A stretch of DNA of 64,000 bases from Zeus faber (taxonomy: Eukaryota; Chordata; Actinopteri; Zeiformes; Zeidae), in assembly GCA_960531495.1 (NCBI GenBank), contig OY482849.1, positions 34,874,736-34,938,735 on the forward strand. The letters run 5' to 3'. The position numbers and the translations under genes were made by a program. Shown here one piece after another: positions 22,075 through 33,523 of this stretch. The notes beneath the pieces were generated by a model that saw only the letters and a list, made by a program, of their open reading frames with translations, was not told the origin of the DNA and did not search any database. Each line of letters begins with the position of its first letter. Within the stretch, counting starts at the first letter, position 1.

Positions 22075-22510
22075 AATGAGATGCTTGATGCTGAGACGCC
22101 GTCATGTAGTCATGTAGAAACATGTAATAAAAATGACTCCTCCAGCCATATGCTGGATCTCTCCCAAGTCCGGCTCATCAATCACGGGGGAATCAAAGAC
22201 CCACCTGTATTCCGAGGGGAGAGTTCCGATACACTGGCTGTTGATGAATGGGAGAAAAAACATGTATCATATACAGAAGGGGCTAAGGTCTTCTACGGAG
22301 AGGAGTAGCAGAATCAACATTAATACGGTTGAGGTTAGCCCAAATGCCACTTTAGTGTCAGACATCCCCAAACGGAAGAAATCTGTACTAACAACAGGCT
22401 ACCAAAAGTTGAGGGCTTAAATGACAGACCGTGTTCCATATGTGAAGACAGCTCTCACTCCGCCCTCGCTCACTGTTGGGAGAACAGGCTGTGTTGCCTG
22501 TATCATTTAC
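22075..22510 (+). mobile_element. Gag-like fossil with CCHC knuckle
   Basis: Plus-strand text has DPPVFRGESSDTLAVDEWE, typical of retroelement gag proteins, and further on a CSICEDSSHSALAHC zinc knuckle (C-x2-C-x4-H-x4-C plus spacing variation). It looks old and broken. It adjoins the Ty3/Gypsy fossil but lies in the opposite orientation, so it may be a separate element. Confidence 0.45.
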
Positions 22511-22517
22511 CTGGCCA

Positions 22518-22547
22518 TTAGAAACCCTGAGAGCAGATATCAGCCGT
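22518..22547 (+). repeat. 30-bp exact copy of ZNF-A exon 1
   Basis: Identical to 5542-5571 on the other strand; in ZNF-A it encodes LETLRADISR. It lies between the gag-like and Gypsy fossils. Confidence 0.9.
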
Positions 22548-22549
22548 GG

Positions 22550-23811
22550 TCTTGACAGTACCCCCCTCTCTATGGACGCCATTTGGCAGACACCTGGAGC
22601 CATGGGGACGATTCTTGTTGAAATCCCGGATCAGGGAGGCGTCCTGGACGCGCCTCCGGAGGATCCAGGAATGCTCCTCCAGGCTGTACCCCTCCCAATC
22701 CGCGAGGTACTGCAGGCCCCTCCCCCGGCAACGCACGTCCAGCAGGCGCCGGACAGTGTAGACGGAGTGGTCATCGATGGGGCTGGAGGGGAAAGGGGAC
22801 TGGAGGCCAATGGCTTGAGCAGGGATACGTGAAAGGTAGGGTGGACACGGATGGAGGGGGGAGACAAAGGCGTACAGCACAGGGGTTGATGACAGACTCC
22901 ATGGCAAAAGAACCAACATACCGGGAGACCACCTTAAGGAGCAAGTCCTTTGCGGAAAGCCACACAACTGGGGCGTAGGCAGGTGCAGGAACCCGGCGCT
23001 GATTAGCTTGCTGCTGGGACTGGGCGGATGCCTGAAGCAGGGAAAAACGGATGCCTGAAGCAGGGAAAAACGAACCATGTCCCACGTTCTCCAACAGCCG
23101 CAGATGTGGGCCTGAATCGAGGGCACCGTGGTCCTGCCTCCTGGGAAGGGAACAGGGGGGGTTGGTAGCCCAGGGAGCAGTGAAACAAGGATAGGCCGGT
23201 GGATGCGTTGACCAGCGTGGTGTGGGCGTATTTGGCCCACGGGAGCTAGTCGCTCCAGGAGGAGGGGTGGGGGGCCGTGAGGCAGCGGAGCATGACCTCC
23301 ACCTCCTGGTTAGCCCGCTTGGTCTGGCCATTGGTCTGGGGGTGGAAGCCAGAGGATAGGCTGACCTGAGCTCCCAAGACTGAGCAGATGGCACCCCCAG
23401 ACCAGGGACATGAATTGCGGCCCTCTGTCTGATACCACGTCTGTGGGGATGCTGTGAAGCCGGAACACCTCCGCCACCAGCAATTTGGGCAGGGTGAGGA
23501 AGGGTGCCTTCGAAAACCGGTCAACCACTGTGACGATGATGGTGTTGCCGCTGGATGGTGGGAGGCCGGTGACAAAGTCCAGGGCAATGTGGACCAAGGG
23601 TGACCCGGGATGGGTAGGGGGCGAAGAGAACAGAGGCTGATTGGGTGGAGGTCTTATTCCGGGCGCAGGATCAGTGACTGGGGAGCCGGGGAATAAATTC
23701 TGCGGTTAATGATGATGGGTCTCAGGTGTGTGTGTGGAGTTTGCTGGAGAGAGGAGCAGCAGAAGAGGGAAGAGCAGCCTCTAGTGGTCTTGGGAGGCTG
23801 TGGGCATGACA
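22550..23811 (-). mobile_element. Ty3/Gypsy chromovirus fossil (integrase, chromodomain)
   Basis: On the minus strand: an integrase core ([17 protein letters not shown], then [10 protein letters not shown]), followed toward 22560 by a chromodomain ([25 protein letters not shown]). Order and motifs are those of vertebrate chromodomain Gypsy elements. Gag, protease and RT are absent. The outer edge near 23811 reads TGTCATGCCC on the minus strand, a possible LTR start. The copy is broken in several places and looks old. Confidence 0.75.
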
Positions 23812-23812
23812 A

Positions 23813-23876
23813 GTGTCCTGGTTATCACATTCGTCTAACACATGGAAGGTGCGCAGTTCAAGTCTGGGTGGAAACA
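23813..23876 (+). tRNA. tRNA-Val (AAC) remnant, 5' part lost
   Basis: GGTTATCAC, anticodon-loop text TCTAACAC and T-arm GTTCAAGTC with GGAAACA at the end follow tRNA-Val. The 5' acceptor strand and part of the D arm are replaced at the junction with the Gypsy fossil, so this is a pseudogene. First of the plus-strand copies in the array. Confidence 0.65.
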
Positions 23877-24026
23877 ATACGTGCAAGATGGGTATGTGTA
23901 CCACTGACTACATCACAAATTACCTGAAAAACCTAAGCTTTTGACAATATATTGTCTTTATGTGGTCAGTCAAAGTAAGACCACAGGCTCTTTTGAGCAA
24001 AGCAAGTGAGTAGTGCACAAAATGTT

Positions 24027-24098
24027 TATTTCTGCCCAGTTTCAAACTGGGGACCTTTCACGTGTGAGGCAAATGTGATAACACAACCCTACAGAAAC
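24027..24098 (-). tRNA. tRNA-Val (CAC), best-preserved copy
   Basis: Minus strand: GTTTCTG..TTATCAC..GCCTCACACGTG..GGTCCCC..AGTTTGAAACT..CAGAAATA. About 72 nt, anticodon CAC. The acceptor, anticodon and T stems still pair, but the D arm differs from the usual GTGTAGTGG and the B box is AGTTTGAAACT instead of GGTTCGAAACC. It may be a decayed or weak gene. Confidence 0.6.
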
Positions 24099-24211
24099 AG
24101 ACATTTAGAATTCAACAAATTTTTATTTACCACATTTAAGGAGCAAGTCCTATAAAACCACTTCAATGAGTTTATGCCCAAATATACATTAACTAGGGAA
24201 TAAATAAGGCC

Positions 24212-24292
24212 GTTTCCACGGTGTAGTTGTTATCACATCTGTCTAACACTCGGTCCCAAGTCAGGTCCCAAGTTCAAGTCTGGATGGAAATA
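24212..24292 (+). tRNA. tRNA-Val (AAC) pseudogene
   Basis: GTTTCCACGGTGTAGTTG TTATCAC then TCTAACAC gives a good 5' half. A short duplication (GGTCCCAAGTC, GGTCCCAAGTT) lengthens the variable/T region to 81 nt, which breaks the fold. Confidence 0.65.
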
Positions 24293-24435
24293 ATACATGC
24301 AAGATGGTTATGGTTTACGACTGACTACATCACAAATTAACAACCTCTGGACAATATATTGTCTTTCTGTGATCAGTCAAATTAAGACCATGGGCCGGTT
24401 TGAGCAAAGCAAGTGAGTCATGGACAAGATGCTTG

Positions 24436-24503
24436 TGTCCACCCAATTTCAAACTGGGGACCTTTCGTCTGTGAGAATGTGATAACTACTACACTACAGA
24501 AAC
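24436..24503 (-). tRNA. tRNA-Val pseudogene
   Basis: Minus strand GTTTCTGTAGTGTAGTAG TTATCAC keeps an excellent D arm and the T arm AGTTTGAAATT. About three bases of the anticodon arm are missing (ATTCTCACAGACGAA), so the anticodon is lost. Confidence 0.6.
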
Positions 24504-24614
24504 AGACATTTGGATTTCAATGAGTTTTACTTTCCACACTTGATGAGCAAGTCCTTTAAAACCATTTTAATTACTTTTTGCCCAAATATACATTATCTGG
24601 AGAGTAACAAGGGC

Positions 24615-25045
24615 ATTTTCTGTGGTGTAGTGGTTATCACATGCCACTTTAATTCACATGCCACTTTAATTCACATGCCACTTTAAATGCACATATCTGT
24701 ATATACATAGGCATATTCCTTCTATCTATTCCATTTTATTTCAATTTATTTTTATTGTATTTTATTCTATATATTTTTATCTTATTCTATAAGTATTCCA
24801 CTTACTGTATTACGTTTTAGGAGTCAGTTAGTCGGTCTATTAGAAAGGAATTTTCTACTTTTTATTTTATTTTTTATTTTTTCCTAGGACATATTGTGTG
24901 CTATCACCGGGTGCGTTGCATTACATTTCACTGCATATATGTATGAAAGTATGTATATGTATGTGACAAATAAAAAATCTTGAATCTTGAATCTTGAATT
25001 CCTCTAACACACAATTGGTCTCCAGCTTGTGTCTGGGCCAAAACA
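24615..25045 (+). pseudogene. tRNA-Val remnant split by a LINE insertion
   Basis: The 5' half (GTGGTGTAGTGGTTATCACA, about 24621-24650) and the 3' half (CCTCTAACACACAATTGGTC.., 25001-25045) are the two parts of one tRNA-Val. A LINE 3' end (24651-24996) lies between them in the anticodon arm. Confidence 0.7.
24651..24996 (+). mobile_element. 5'-truncated LINE copy, (TTGAATC)n tail
   Basis: Closely matches the 3' UTR of the intact LINE at 60345 read on the other strand: repeated CACATGCCACTTTAATT, TTAGGAGTCAGTTAGTCGGT, CACCGGGTGCGTTGCATTAC, and three TTGAATC tail units. Little divergence, so a recent insertion. Confidence 0.85.
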
Positions 25046-26710
25046 ATGCGTGCAAGATATGTGGGATAGTCTTGCATTTGTTAAATGAAAAATATACATG
25101 TTTTGGAATGGAATATATTTACTGTACATCTAATAGAATCAACATATACATCTCTGATTTAAAAGAACAAATAATTTAAAAAAATGAATGAATCATTGTT
25201 TTTGTTTTTTTTATTGTAGATGAAACTTGAATTGAATGAAACTATTGAAAACACTGTGCATAACAGGGACACCTTGTCCGTTACTCCCCCTTATTTTCAA
25301 ATCCCAATTTTAACAGGTATGGACTATGGCAACTCCCTACCCGAACCCTTCTCCTCCACCTGGGAGACAAGCACTTCTCTGTGGATCTATTCATCCATCA
25401 ACCCCATCCAAACTGTTCCAGAACCCACGGCACTATGCAGTTCAGTCAATTAAAGTTTATTTCTAAAAGCCATTCAGATGGACCAGGGAACCGAACCTCA
25501 CACCTTAAATTAGATATTTTCTATGTAATTCGATTTAACTTCAAATAACTGTAAAATATCGCAACAAATTTAATCGCAATACTTAATGTATCCCAAAACT
25601 CCCCATATCGTGCATTTTCGCACCGCAGGAACCTAGTAGCATAGTTCTAAGGACTTTTGGAGGAACCGTTCCTTTTATTGTGTGCGCAGGAACTGCTGTA
25701 GCAACGATCGTTGTTCTTAGAACTCTGTTTTGTGCAACTTATTTCACTTTTACTCCAGGGCAGGGACTAACCGCCACAAGAGGAACCTTCAGTGATGTAA
25801 GCGCCGGTAATGGGGCCAGACCTACTGTAAGTCCATCGTCCCTTGGAATTTGTCCTCCCGGTTGAGTCGCATCACTCTTGGTGGGGACCAGCCCACGTAC
25901 ACTCAGTGGTAATAAAAAAAAAAAGACAAATTAAAAAATATATATTTTTGTTGTAGATGTATTTTTTAATTTCACGTCGTTCATTGAATGAAACAAAAAA
26001 TCCCTGTGCAGTGTCCCGATGCGAGCCTGTGCCTCATGAAAGTCGAAACAAACCTTTAAATGATATCTTGTAGATCTAACATGTGACTGTCTCACGGAAA
26101 TAGCACAGTACAGTGCTCCAGACTAGTCCTCCATCTAACAGGTTCGATCTCTAGCCTGCCATGTTTTAGAACTGTACAGGATTCTAAAGATTGCTTAGAC
26201 TACTTAGCAAATAGACTTGCCCAGCTGCTAACTGTCTCCTTCCTGAAGCCTCCCCTGTTTCAGCCCGGATTTATACCCCCTCAGTAACCCCACAAACTAA
26301 AGGATATAACTCAAAAGGCCACTCCAGTTAATGGCAGCTCTATTCTAATGAGTTACAGTTAGTGTGGTTGCTGGGTGTTCATTTAACAACAAGTATACTT
26401 TTGTCCTAAGGAAATGTTTCTAATTGGGGGCTAGGCTAACCATTTAGATCATATAATGTGCTCTCCCTAACTTTTTACCATCTACAAGATGGTACGATAA
26501 GAAGGTAAGATCTACAGGCTTAGGTGACTTGTTTCTCTAAAATAAAATAATAACAAACTGATACTTTAAATGCAGGTAAGTATTTATTAAAGTAGTTCAA
26601 AGGGGTAATTAATCATTACATGATACAGACAAATCGTAATTATTGGTGTCGGTATAATCAAACAATCAATCTGATCGAAACTGGTAAAAAGAAAAACAAA
26701 AGAAAATAAT
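25046..26710. other. Spacer with transposon scraps
   Basis: A 77-codon open frame at 25220-25453 has no family signature. 25545-25625 ends CCATATCGTGCAT and looks like the far end of a GGGCTGCACGAT-type element. 25626-25870 has AGGAACC motifs of a possible MITE. The rest shows nothing I can name. Confidence 0.35.
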
Positions 26711-26737
26711 AAAAACACCCTAATGCTTTCCCTATCT

Positions 26738-27790
26738 CTAGGTCGTCCTCAGACGAGCCTTCCATCGTTGTTTCCAGTCATCCCGGTTCTCCATACATCT
26801 GGCCAGCTCGTTGGTGCTTTGTGCTCCCGCATCATTCTTGAGTTCATCCACATATGTTAAAGTGGGACGTCCTCGTGACCGGTGCCCATGTGTTGGCTCC
26901 CACAGTACCTGTTTACTGGCTGGCAGCTCCTGGTGTCTTTGGCAGTGTCCTGCTAGTGTCATTCTCCTTACAGCAATCTTCTCGCCCACCCTTGGTATTC
27001 CCCCATACAGAATTCTGTTGGTTACATGTGTACTCTTGCTGATGTTAAGCACTACACGCAACATCCTGGTGTAGCACCCGTCCAGGGACTTCTCTAGGGT
27101 TGGCTTCAGGGACCAGCATTCACTGCCATAGAGGAGAACGGACTCTACTGTCGCATAGAAGAAGCTGAGTTTGATTTGGCGGGGGAGGTTGTCGTTCCAT
27201 ACACTGGACATGCCGTTCAGGGCCCTCCATGCATGTGCCTTCCTCACTTTCAGATCTTGCTCAGTTGAGTTGACCCATGAACCCAGATACTTGAAGTCAT
27301 CGACTTCTTTCAGCACAGTTCCTCCTGCTGTAGTCAGAGGTTGATGTTCGGGTGGAACGTTATAGGTGATAACCTCAGTTTTCTTGGCGTTTAGCCTCAG
27401 GCCTACTTTGGCGCACTCCAGCTCTACCCTTTTCAGTAGTTCTTGTGCTTGTTCCACATTATTGGAGAGCAGACTGATGTCATCCGCATAATCAAGGTCT
27501 GTGAGGACCACTGCGGGATGTCGTCTTGACCTCCTTGGTGTTAGCGTGAAGCCAAGTTCCTACTCTCGCCCGCTGATTGCCTTCCTGAGTGCGTAATCGA
27601 GGACTATGATGAAGAGGAAGGGAGCTAGTGTGTCCCCTTGCATAACGCCAGCCAGGATGTCAAACTCCTCGCTGTTGCCATCTGGGGTCATCACCTTGGC
27701 CCTTGTTCCTGCGTACATGGTCTCTAATGCTCGGAGTAGGTTGGGTGGAATTCCATACGCCCTAAGGATGGTTCCCTACCCTAATCAAAT
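26738..27790 (-). mobile_element. RTE-like LINE fragment (RT and C-terminus)
   Basis: Minus strand 27511-26738 is open for 257 codons: LTDLDYADDISLLSNN (YADD box), LRLNAKKTEVITYN, FKYLGSWV, VESVLLYGSECWSL, YTRMLRVVLN, RGRPTLTYVDELK. Upstream, to 27790, the RT fingers AGVMQGDTLAPFLFIIVLDY are found in a different frame, so at least one frameshift lies near 27520. The endonuclease is absent. RTE-like is my best placement; the C-terminal GxGRP block is common to several LINE groups. Confidence 0.7.
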
Positions 27791-27794
27791 TTGA

Positions 27795-28829
27795 CCTCAT
27801 TTCAATTTGGGAGCCAGCCGAAGGAACTGATCAGGAACCTCCAAGCTGACTTTACCAATGGCGATGGTAGTAGCGATGTCCTGCAGAACAGTCCACCTCC
27901 CAATACAAGGAGCCCAGGCCTCACTACAGGCGAACAACCGCTGCTCGCTGGGGGGATTCAAGTGACCCAATAATCCAGAGAAGGGTTGGCATGACAAAGT
28001 CCCAGATTCCAAGATGCTTCTTGGTCCAGCGTTGTAATCCTTTTTTGGTTCTTGCCATGTCTTCTCTGGAGTAAAGAATCACAATGTATTCTGCTCATCT
28101 CCTCTTTTCATAACTTCTGCCAACGTCTCTCTTTTATGAACACATGATCATTCATGACTCATACTTCTTTGGAAAACAGCTGCTTTGCTGACGTTATTTG
28201 CTGACGTTATTTTTTCTGTACATCTGCAAAGATAAATTGTTTTGGTATTTTTTCCACGACTCATGCCCCTGTGATTTCTCAGATGTTTTAGGTTTTCTCC
28301 TAAAATAGCCCTTCCAGGTCAGCCCATATAAAGCCCCAAGTTATATGTAAAATTGTACTTTACCGTAAATACATTAACAAATTTTTTCAGACTTCCCTAG
28401 TGTATATATACAGTATATCTTTTCTTTATCTTACAATTTTCTTTCGCTAATTCTTATACATCATCATTACATTAATCACAATATTTCTTTCTCACATTAA
28501 ACCATTTGCTTAACATGGGTACATCATTACTGTCTGGTAATTATCTTTCAATATTGCTTGTAGATTATAGACTGAAATAAAGTAATCCATAAACAATTTA
28601 TTTCATTTGTTACATCGTTGCAAGTACTTATAACATTTAATTATTGTTAAAGATTATTATTTTAAGACATCTTTCTTGATCCATTTCTCCTCTCTCTCTA
28701 CTTACTCTAAGTATTGGCAAGTCCATCAGCTGATCCGATAGCGCCCACTCCAGAACCCTGGCCACCTCTTCCCACAGTTCTTAACATAGGCCAGCGAGGC
28801 CTTCGCTACTTCTTATTTTACTTCTTTTA
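27795..28829. other. Unassigned stretch
   Basis: 27797-28030 has an open minus-strand frame of 71 codons without a clear relative; it may belong to a transposon. 28100-28829 is AT-rich with nothing recognised. Confidence 0.35.
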
Positions 28830-30310
28830 ATTGTATTTATCTTTTTATCTCTCAACATATTTTCAAAGTTGAGTTTATAAATAGTAGATAAATGTTAAAC
28901 CATCTTAGTTAAATATTCCTGTTAGATTACATAGTCGAGTGAATGGTGATTGATGGTTTCCTTTAATGCGACCGCCCAGGTGAAGATCACTCCTCCATAT
29001 CCCACATGAGGTGAAGTCACAATGTGAAACCGTTTTGATAGAATTCCACCTTTAAATATTACTAGTTTTACACACATACCTGGATACATTGTTATGAAAG
29101 TCACGTAAGCCGTGAAGAAAAGCTGACGTCACTTCCGTAAACAGAAGACAAGAAGCCTTCGGCTGTGAAAACTTTCCTCTCCATGTTGTTATAGATTACG
29201 AGAAGCAGGTGGCGGAAGCTCTAAATCATATAGTGGACCAAGTCAGTGGCTGACTTGGATTGATCCAAGTCAGTGTAAGCAGCCTGTACCAGACTCCATT
29301 TTCCGTGACGATAGTCAGTTCACCGACAGCGATGCTGAATCTGACATCGGCGTTATCCTGGACATGGAGAACATTTCAACATGAGGATTTCAACCAGAAT
29401 GTAATGATAAAACAGAATATTATCAAGAGGAGGAGGAGAGAGAGGAGGAACAGCAAGACGCCCACTGTTGTTACAACAGAAGAAGTTTCTACAAGAAGCA
29501 ATTTCTACAGCACGAGGAAATACACTCGGAGAGCGAGGTCTACAACTCCAAAAACACCTGTGAGCACCTCAACCTCTCTTTCGGTGGTCGTGTTCAACCT
29601 GCGAGCAACCACATCAAGATGCATTTCGGTTTTGACTTCTCTCAACAGGTCAGTACATGGTCTAAAGAAGTGATGTAAACTTGGTTTACAAACTGGTTTC
29701 AAACTGGTTATTCATCGTGGAGAGAGTTAAATGAAAGTGGTTGACAAAAGGCTACAGAAGAAATTAAATATGCGTTGAACTATTACAACTACTAACATTC
29801 CTAGGCGATTTTGGCTATTTGGCATACGCACATTTATATATTACATGACACACCGAGGTTGATATACAAAGACTAATATTATTGACAGACTGTACATTTT
29901 GTTGTGTTGTCCACACTTTTAAACTCCTAAATAATTCCACTTTATAAAACATGTAGATTCTTACTGTTAAATAATAGCATTTTTAAGTGTCCATGATGCT
30001 GCTCAACATTCCCTATAAACACAAAAACAATGCAGAGATTGCCCCATTCAGCAAGATGTCAAGTCCCCATTGAGCAGGGTGTCGAGTGGCCATGTGGCAA
30101 GTAGCCATACGGCATTGTTGGTCCTCCAACTATTTGCATTCTGGGAGCTGGCTGAATGAAGCCAAGTGTAGGGAAAACTTTGAGGGTGATTATCTCAGAA
30201 ACACAGTTTGCCACACCCTCGACATTAACAAGTCATAGCATTAAAAATATTTGCTTGAGTTGCACAAGTAACACACTGTTTTGAAGCTCCGATTCTTCAC
30301 TTTCAAAACT
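28830..30310 (+). mobile_element. Element R, copy 1 (diverged)
   Basis: Shares with copies 2-4 the internal marks TATAAATAGTAGATAAATG, GAAGTCACAATGTGAAACCG, TAGTCAGTTCACCGACAGCG (reading DDSQFTDSDAESD), CATGTGGC..GCATTCTGGGAGCTGGCTGA and TTGAAGCTCCGATTCTTCAC. The outer inverted repeats are eroded. Of the four it is the copy that best keeps the downstream coding scrap ending near 29670. Confidence 0.75.
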
Positions 30311-31310
30311 TTTTGCGAAAGAAACCTGACCCTAAATTTCTTCAGAAACTAACTTTAGTGCATGGTAAGGTGAAATCAGTGAGTGTTAGAGAGTTATTAC
30401 AACACGGAACTTGTTCTGAAATCACGTTGCATGACGTCACATCCACGTTACTTCTGAGTTCGAGTGCGAATACAACCAGGAGAAAAGCCCTTGAAGGGGT
30501 CTAGTTCTCAATGACCTCCCCCAGTTCCTAGTTCACCTCAGGGAGTCCCCACAACTGTTTTATAATATATACTGTATCTGTGTGTGTTTCTTATGGCTGC
30601 AGTACATCTTTTTTGAGTGACTACCAAAGCAGGCTGCAGATAAAGCCTTAGGCTCTCTCTTTGTTTGCGCTTAATCATCAAGCCGATCATTGTGTCACCC
30701 AACAGGTCTGGAAGCCCCTACACCTAACCCATACATATGCAAACGCCTCTGTAGAGGGGGAATATTCAGTTAACTATCATACAGGACTTCTTAATCATTC
30801 TAAATTTATAGTTGCTGATTTATTTAAAAGTTGGCTACTAATCTGTGAAGTAATACATGGAGTTTAAACTGTGTCAACAGTAAAATAATCTTGTGTGTTC
30901 AGCAGGATCCATACACTGTTTCAGTCTCTTTAATGTTTGTACAAATTATTATTATATACCTGGTGTTGATTTTATTCTATTAACTTTTATTTATTGATTT
31001 TTTATATTTAATTGTGCCAACACAAACAGATGTGTGATGCATATAGTTAGATTTTGTCCTTCTATAAAGTAGACCAAGGTTCGATTGCTCGTGTATGAAC
31101 TCATAGTTTTCAATATGTTGAACTTAATAATAAAATCTTTATTGTGAGAGTGAAGATTTGTTTTCCCAGTCAAACAAGCAAAGTGATATTCCACTTTATC
31201 ACTTTGGTTGTCTTTATCCATTTGATTCTTGTTGTTGATGTATAGTGTTCTGCATTACCGCCACCTACTAGACTAGTTTGTTGTAGTTTTTCATTAGTCA
31301 ACGGACTAAT
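30311..31310. other. Spacer without recognised genes
   Basis: AT-rich, short open frames only, no conserved motif seen. Confidence 0.45.
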
Positions 31311-31640
31311 TTGCATTATCTTCATGGGTCTTTAAAGTGCGGCAGAAACACAAATGGGCCGAGGGAACCTTTCAGTCCCTGGGACCAAAAGTTCTGTGTA
31401 TTGTGGGGGGAAACGCAACTTATGGGAGGCAATCTGAGCAGATCAGATTTGAGAAGCAGCAACATAGACACAGCATTAACACCGAACATACATGTCTTCA
31501 ATGGTGGGAGGAAACTGGAGCATCCGGTAGAAACCCACACAATTGCCACACAGAAAGGACCTGCCAAGACGGCCAGGGTTCAAACCTCGGACCTTCTTGC
31601 TATGAGGCCCCGATTACTTTTTGGTCGATCTGGCTACTGG
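31311..31640. repeat. Dispersed fish repeat (GTGGGAGGAAACTGGAGCA)
   Basis: GGTGGGAGGAAACTGGAGCA, AGAAACCCACACAATTGCC, ACACAGAAAGGACC and CTTCTTGCTATGAGGCC are the marks of a very common fish repeat. A shorter copy in the other orientation is at 33524. Confidence 0.6.
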
Positions 31641-31869
31641 GGCAGGGAGGCAGTGGAACTAGACTAAATGAAGGAAGTGCAAAATACTAAATTAAAAGTC
31701 ATGTTTACAAGATCTGCTAATTCTTCCAAATATTTAAGGCTCCCCATTGAAAATCCCTCTTATGGCAGTGTTGAGCTCTTAGCCAGTTGTTGGACAATTT
31801 ATTCATTTTTTAAGTCAAAATTATATCCGGCCCTGGTGCAGATTGCCAGTTCACTCCTGCTCAGAGGGA

Positions 31870-32560
31870 GGTGCTCAAGTTGTTCCTGAACTCCGCCTCC
31901 AGTTCGGAGATCCTGGCCTGCAGGAACCAGGAGAAGTGGATGACAGCTGAACGTTAATCGTCTTTCCTATTCTAATCATGACCATGGTCACACCTCACTA
32001 CTTCCATCATGACCTTGTGCTGAGCTCTCTACTTCTCCAGTCCGAACTGGCCGCTGCCCAGCTCCTTGACCAAGGTCAAATCACTTGGATTAATCTCACT
32101 TTTCTGGAGAGAGTGATGAAGACATAAGAAACAGGTATATTGTGGACTCTAGAGCTGTGAACAGCAATGGTGGGTTGGAGATGGAGACACTAAACACGGT
32201 GAAATGCAACAACACAGATCATTTTTAACTGTGAGGAAGAGATTGCTGAACTAAAAGAGAATATCTTCACCCCAAACTCGGTCTTTATTCCCATTATCCA
32301 CTTGTGCAGCCGTGGTGCTTTGAGAAGGTTTTGGGGTTTCGTCTTTTCCAATGTCTCTTTCTTCGCAGATCACTCACCTCACTCAGCTCCTCCACCAGCG
32401 CCTCCGAGTGAGCCAAACATCCCTGTTTTGAAACAGCGGTTAGTGATCAGAGATTGCTTGCATCTGCGTCGCCTTCAGGTCTGCGTCAGCTGCTGCTCAT
32501 AGTACTGATTGCTCAGAACGAGGCCCAACTTCAGACTTTTTTTAAGAGACGTTGTCTGTA
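31870..32560 (-). pseudogene. Scattered coding-like scraps of host genes
   Basis: Minus-strand pieces look like decayed exons: LGLVLSNQYYEQQLTQT (about 32560-32490), an acceptor/donor-bounded piece GCLAHSEALVEELSE with GAG/gtgagt (about 32420-32375), and ARISELEAEFRNN after a strong CAG acceptor (about 31895-31850). They are helix-forming and could come from a coiled-coil protein gene. I cannot name it. Confidence 0.3.
32007..32103 (-). pseudogene. Tec-family tyrosine kinase exon relic
   Basis: After a good acceptor (CACTCTCTCCAG) the minus strand reads KSEINPSDLTLVKELGSGQF then GLEK, a stop, RAQHKVMM. The EINPS-L-x-x-x-KE-GSGQFG P-loop start and the terminal KVMM are the two ends of the first kinase-domain exon of Tec-family kinases (BTK, ITK, TXK, TEC). 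The middle, with the ATP-binding lysine region, is deleted and a TAG lies in frame, so it is a pseudo-exon. Confidence 0.55.
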
Positions 32561-33500
32561 GTCCTGACCCCCAACCTCTGTACAGAGTCTTGGTGACATA
32601 GGGGTTCCATATATTAGTGGATATTAGTATCAAATTTCAACCCTTCCGTGTTCAAGAGACATTTAATGACAATTATGTGGAGTGATTCATTAAAAAGCTT
32701 AATAGACTAGATATGGACCCTTATCATGCTCCTGGTGCTTTTTACAACCCTTGAAAGGGAGACCTCTTGTACCCAGACATCTATCACTATTTCATCAACT
32801 CTCCCTCATCCTACTCCAGTGATTCTTTCAATACATATAAAAGCATTTAGACTTACACATGGACGATTTCTGGAATTGTTCTGAATATTCAGCTGTGGAG
32901 TATAATGGCTAAAAATGTCACTGTCATTACTGGAAGGGTACAGTAAGTGGACTTGATGTCACTTGACATTAACATTTTATTGTTGAAAAGAAACATGGTT
33001 AAACACAGATAATTGGTGTTAAATAGGTTTGTTTTCAGCTATTTAAAAGTATATAATTTCCCTATTTAAATACATTTTATGGACTCCACTTCATAAATGT
33101 AAAGTTATTTCCAGTGTTGGCCATGTCTTGTGTTAATTGTGTCTGTGGATTGTGTTGAAAATATGTTTTTCTGTTTCCCAGTAAAGTGAGAGTATTTGTA
33201 AATGCTCAAATATTTTGTTGAATTAAAAGTCACAAAGCTGTACATTGTTGTTTTATTTACATTTGATCAAAGTCATTTCAGTTAAACAATGCCCTTAATG
33301 ACAAGATACATCCATATGTCCCACAACATAAATTATGACATTACTGAAATGTTGGTAAAAGCACAACCTACCTTTGTTTAGGTATGTAACAAAATTTCCC
33401 CTTCCACAGATGTATGCTGGGAATGTGTGACGTTAACTACCGGAGCTCTATAGTCCTCAACTGCTGCTTTATTTTTCCCTTATTACCATGATATTTACTG
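32110..33500. other. Spacer
   Basis: Apart from the scraps listed at 32375-32560 I see no gene or named repeat. Confidence 0.4.
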
Positions 33501-33523
33501 CAGAATCTTCACCGTTGTACCAG

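Noticed and set aside
21838-22123. Tyrosine- and isoleucine-rich open frames
   Set aside because: They are translations of the TATAGTG minisatellite.
25220-25453. 77-codon frame near LINE and tRNA debris
   Set aside because: No motif, no splice signals of note, and no duplicate elsewhere in the window.
28830-30310. Calling element R a piggyBac transposon because of the acidic DSDAESD motif
   Set aside because: No TTAA target is seen at its insertion sites and no DDD catalytic block is visible.
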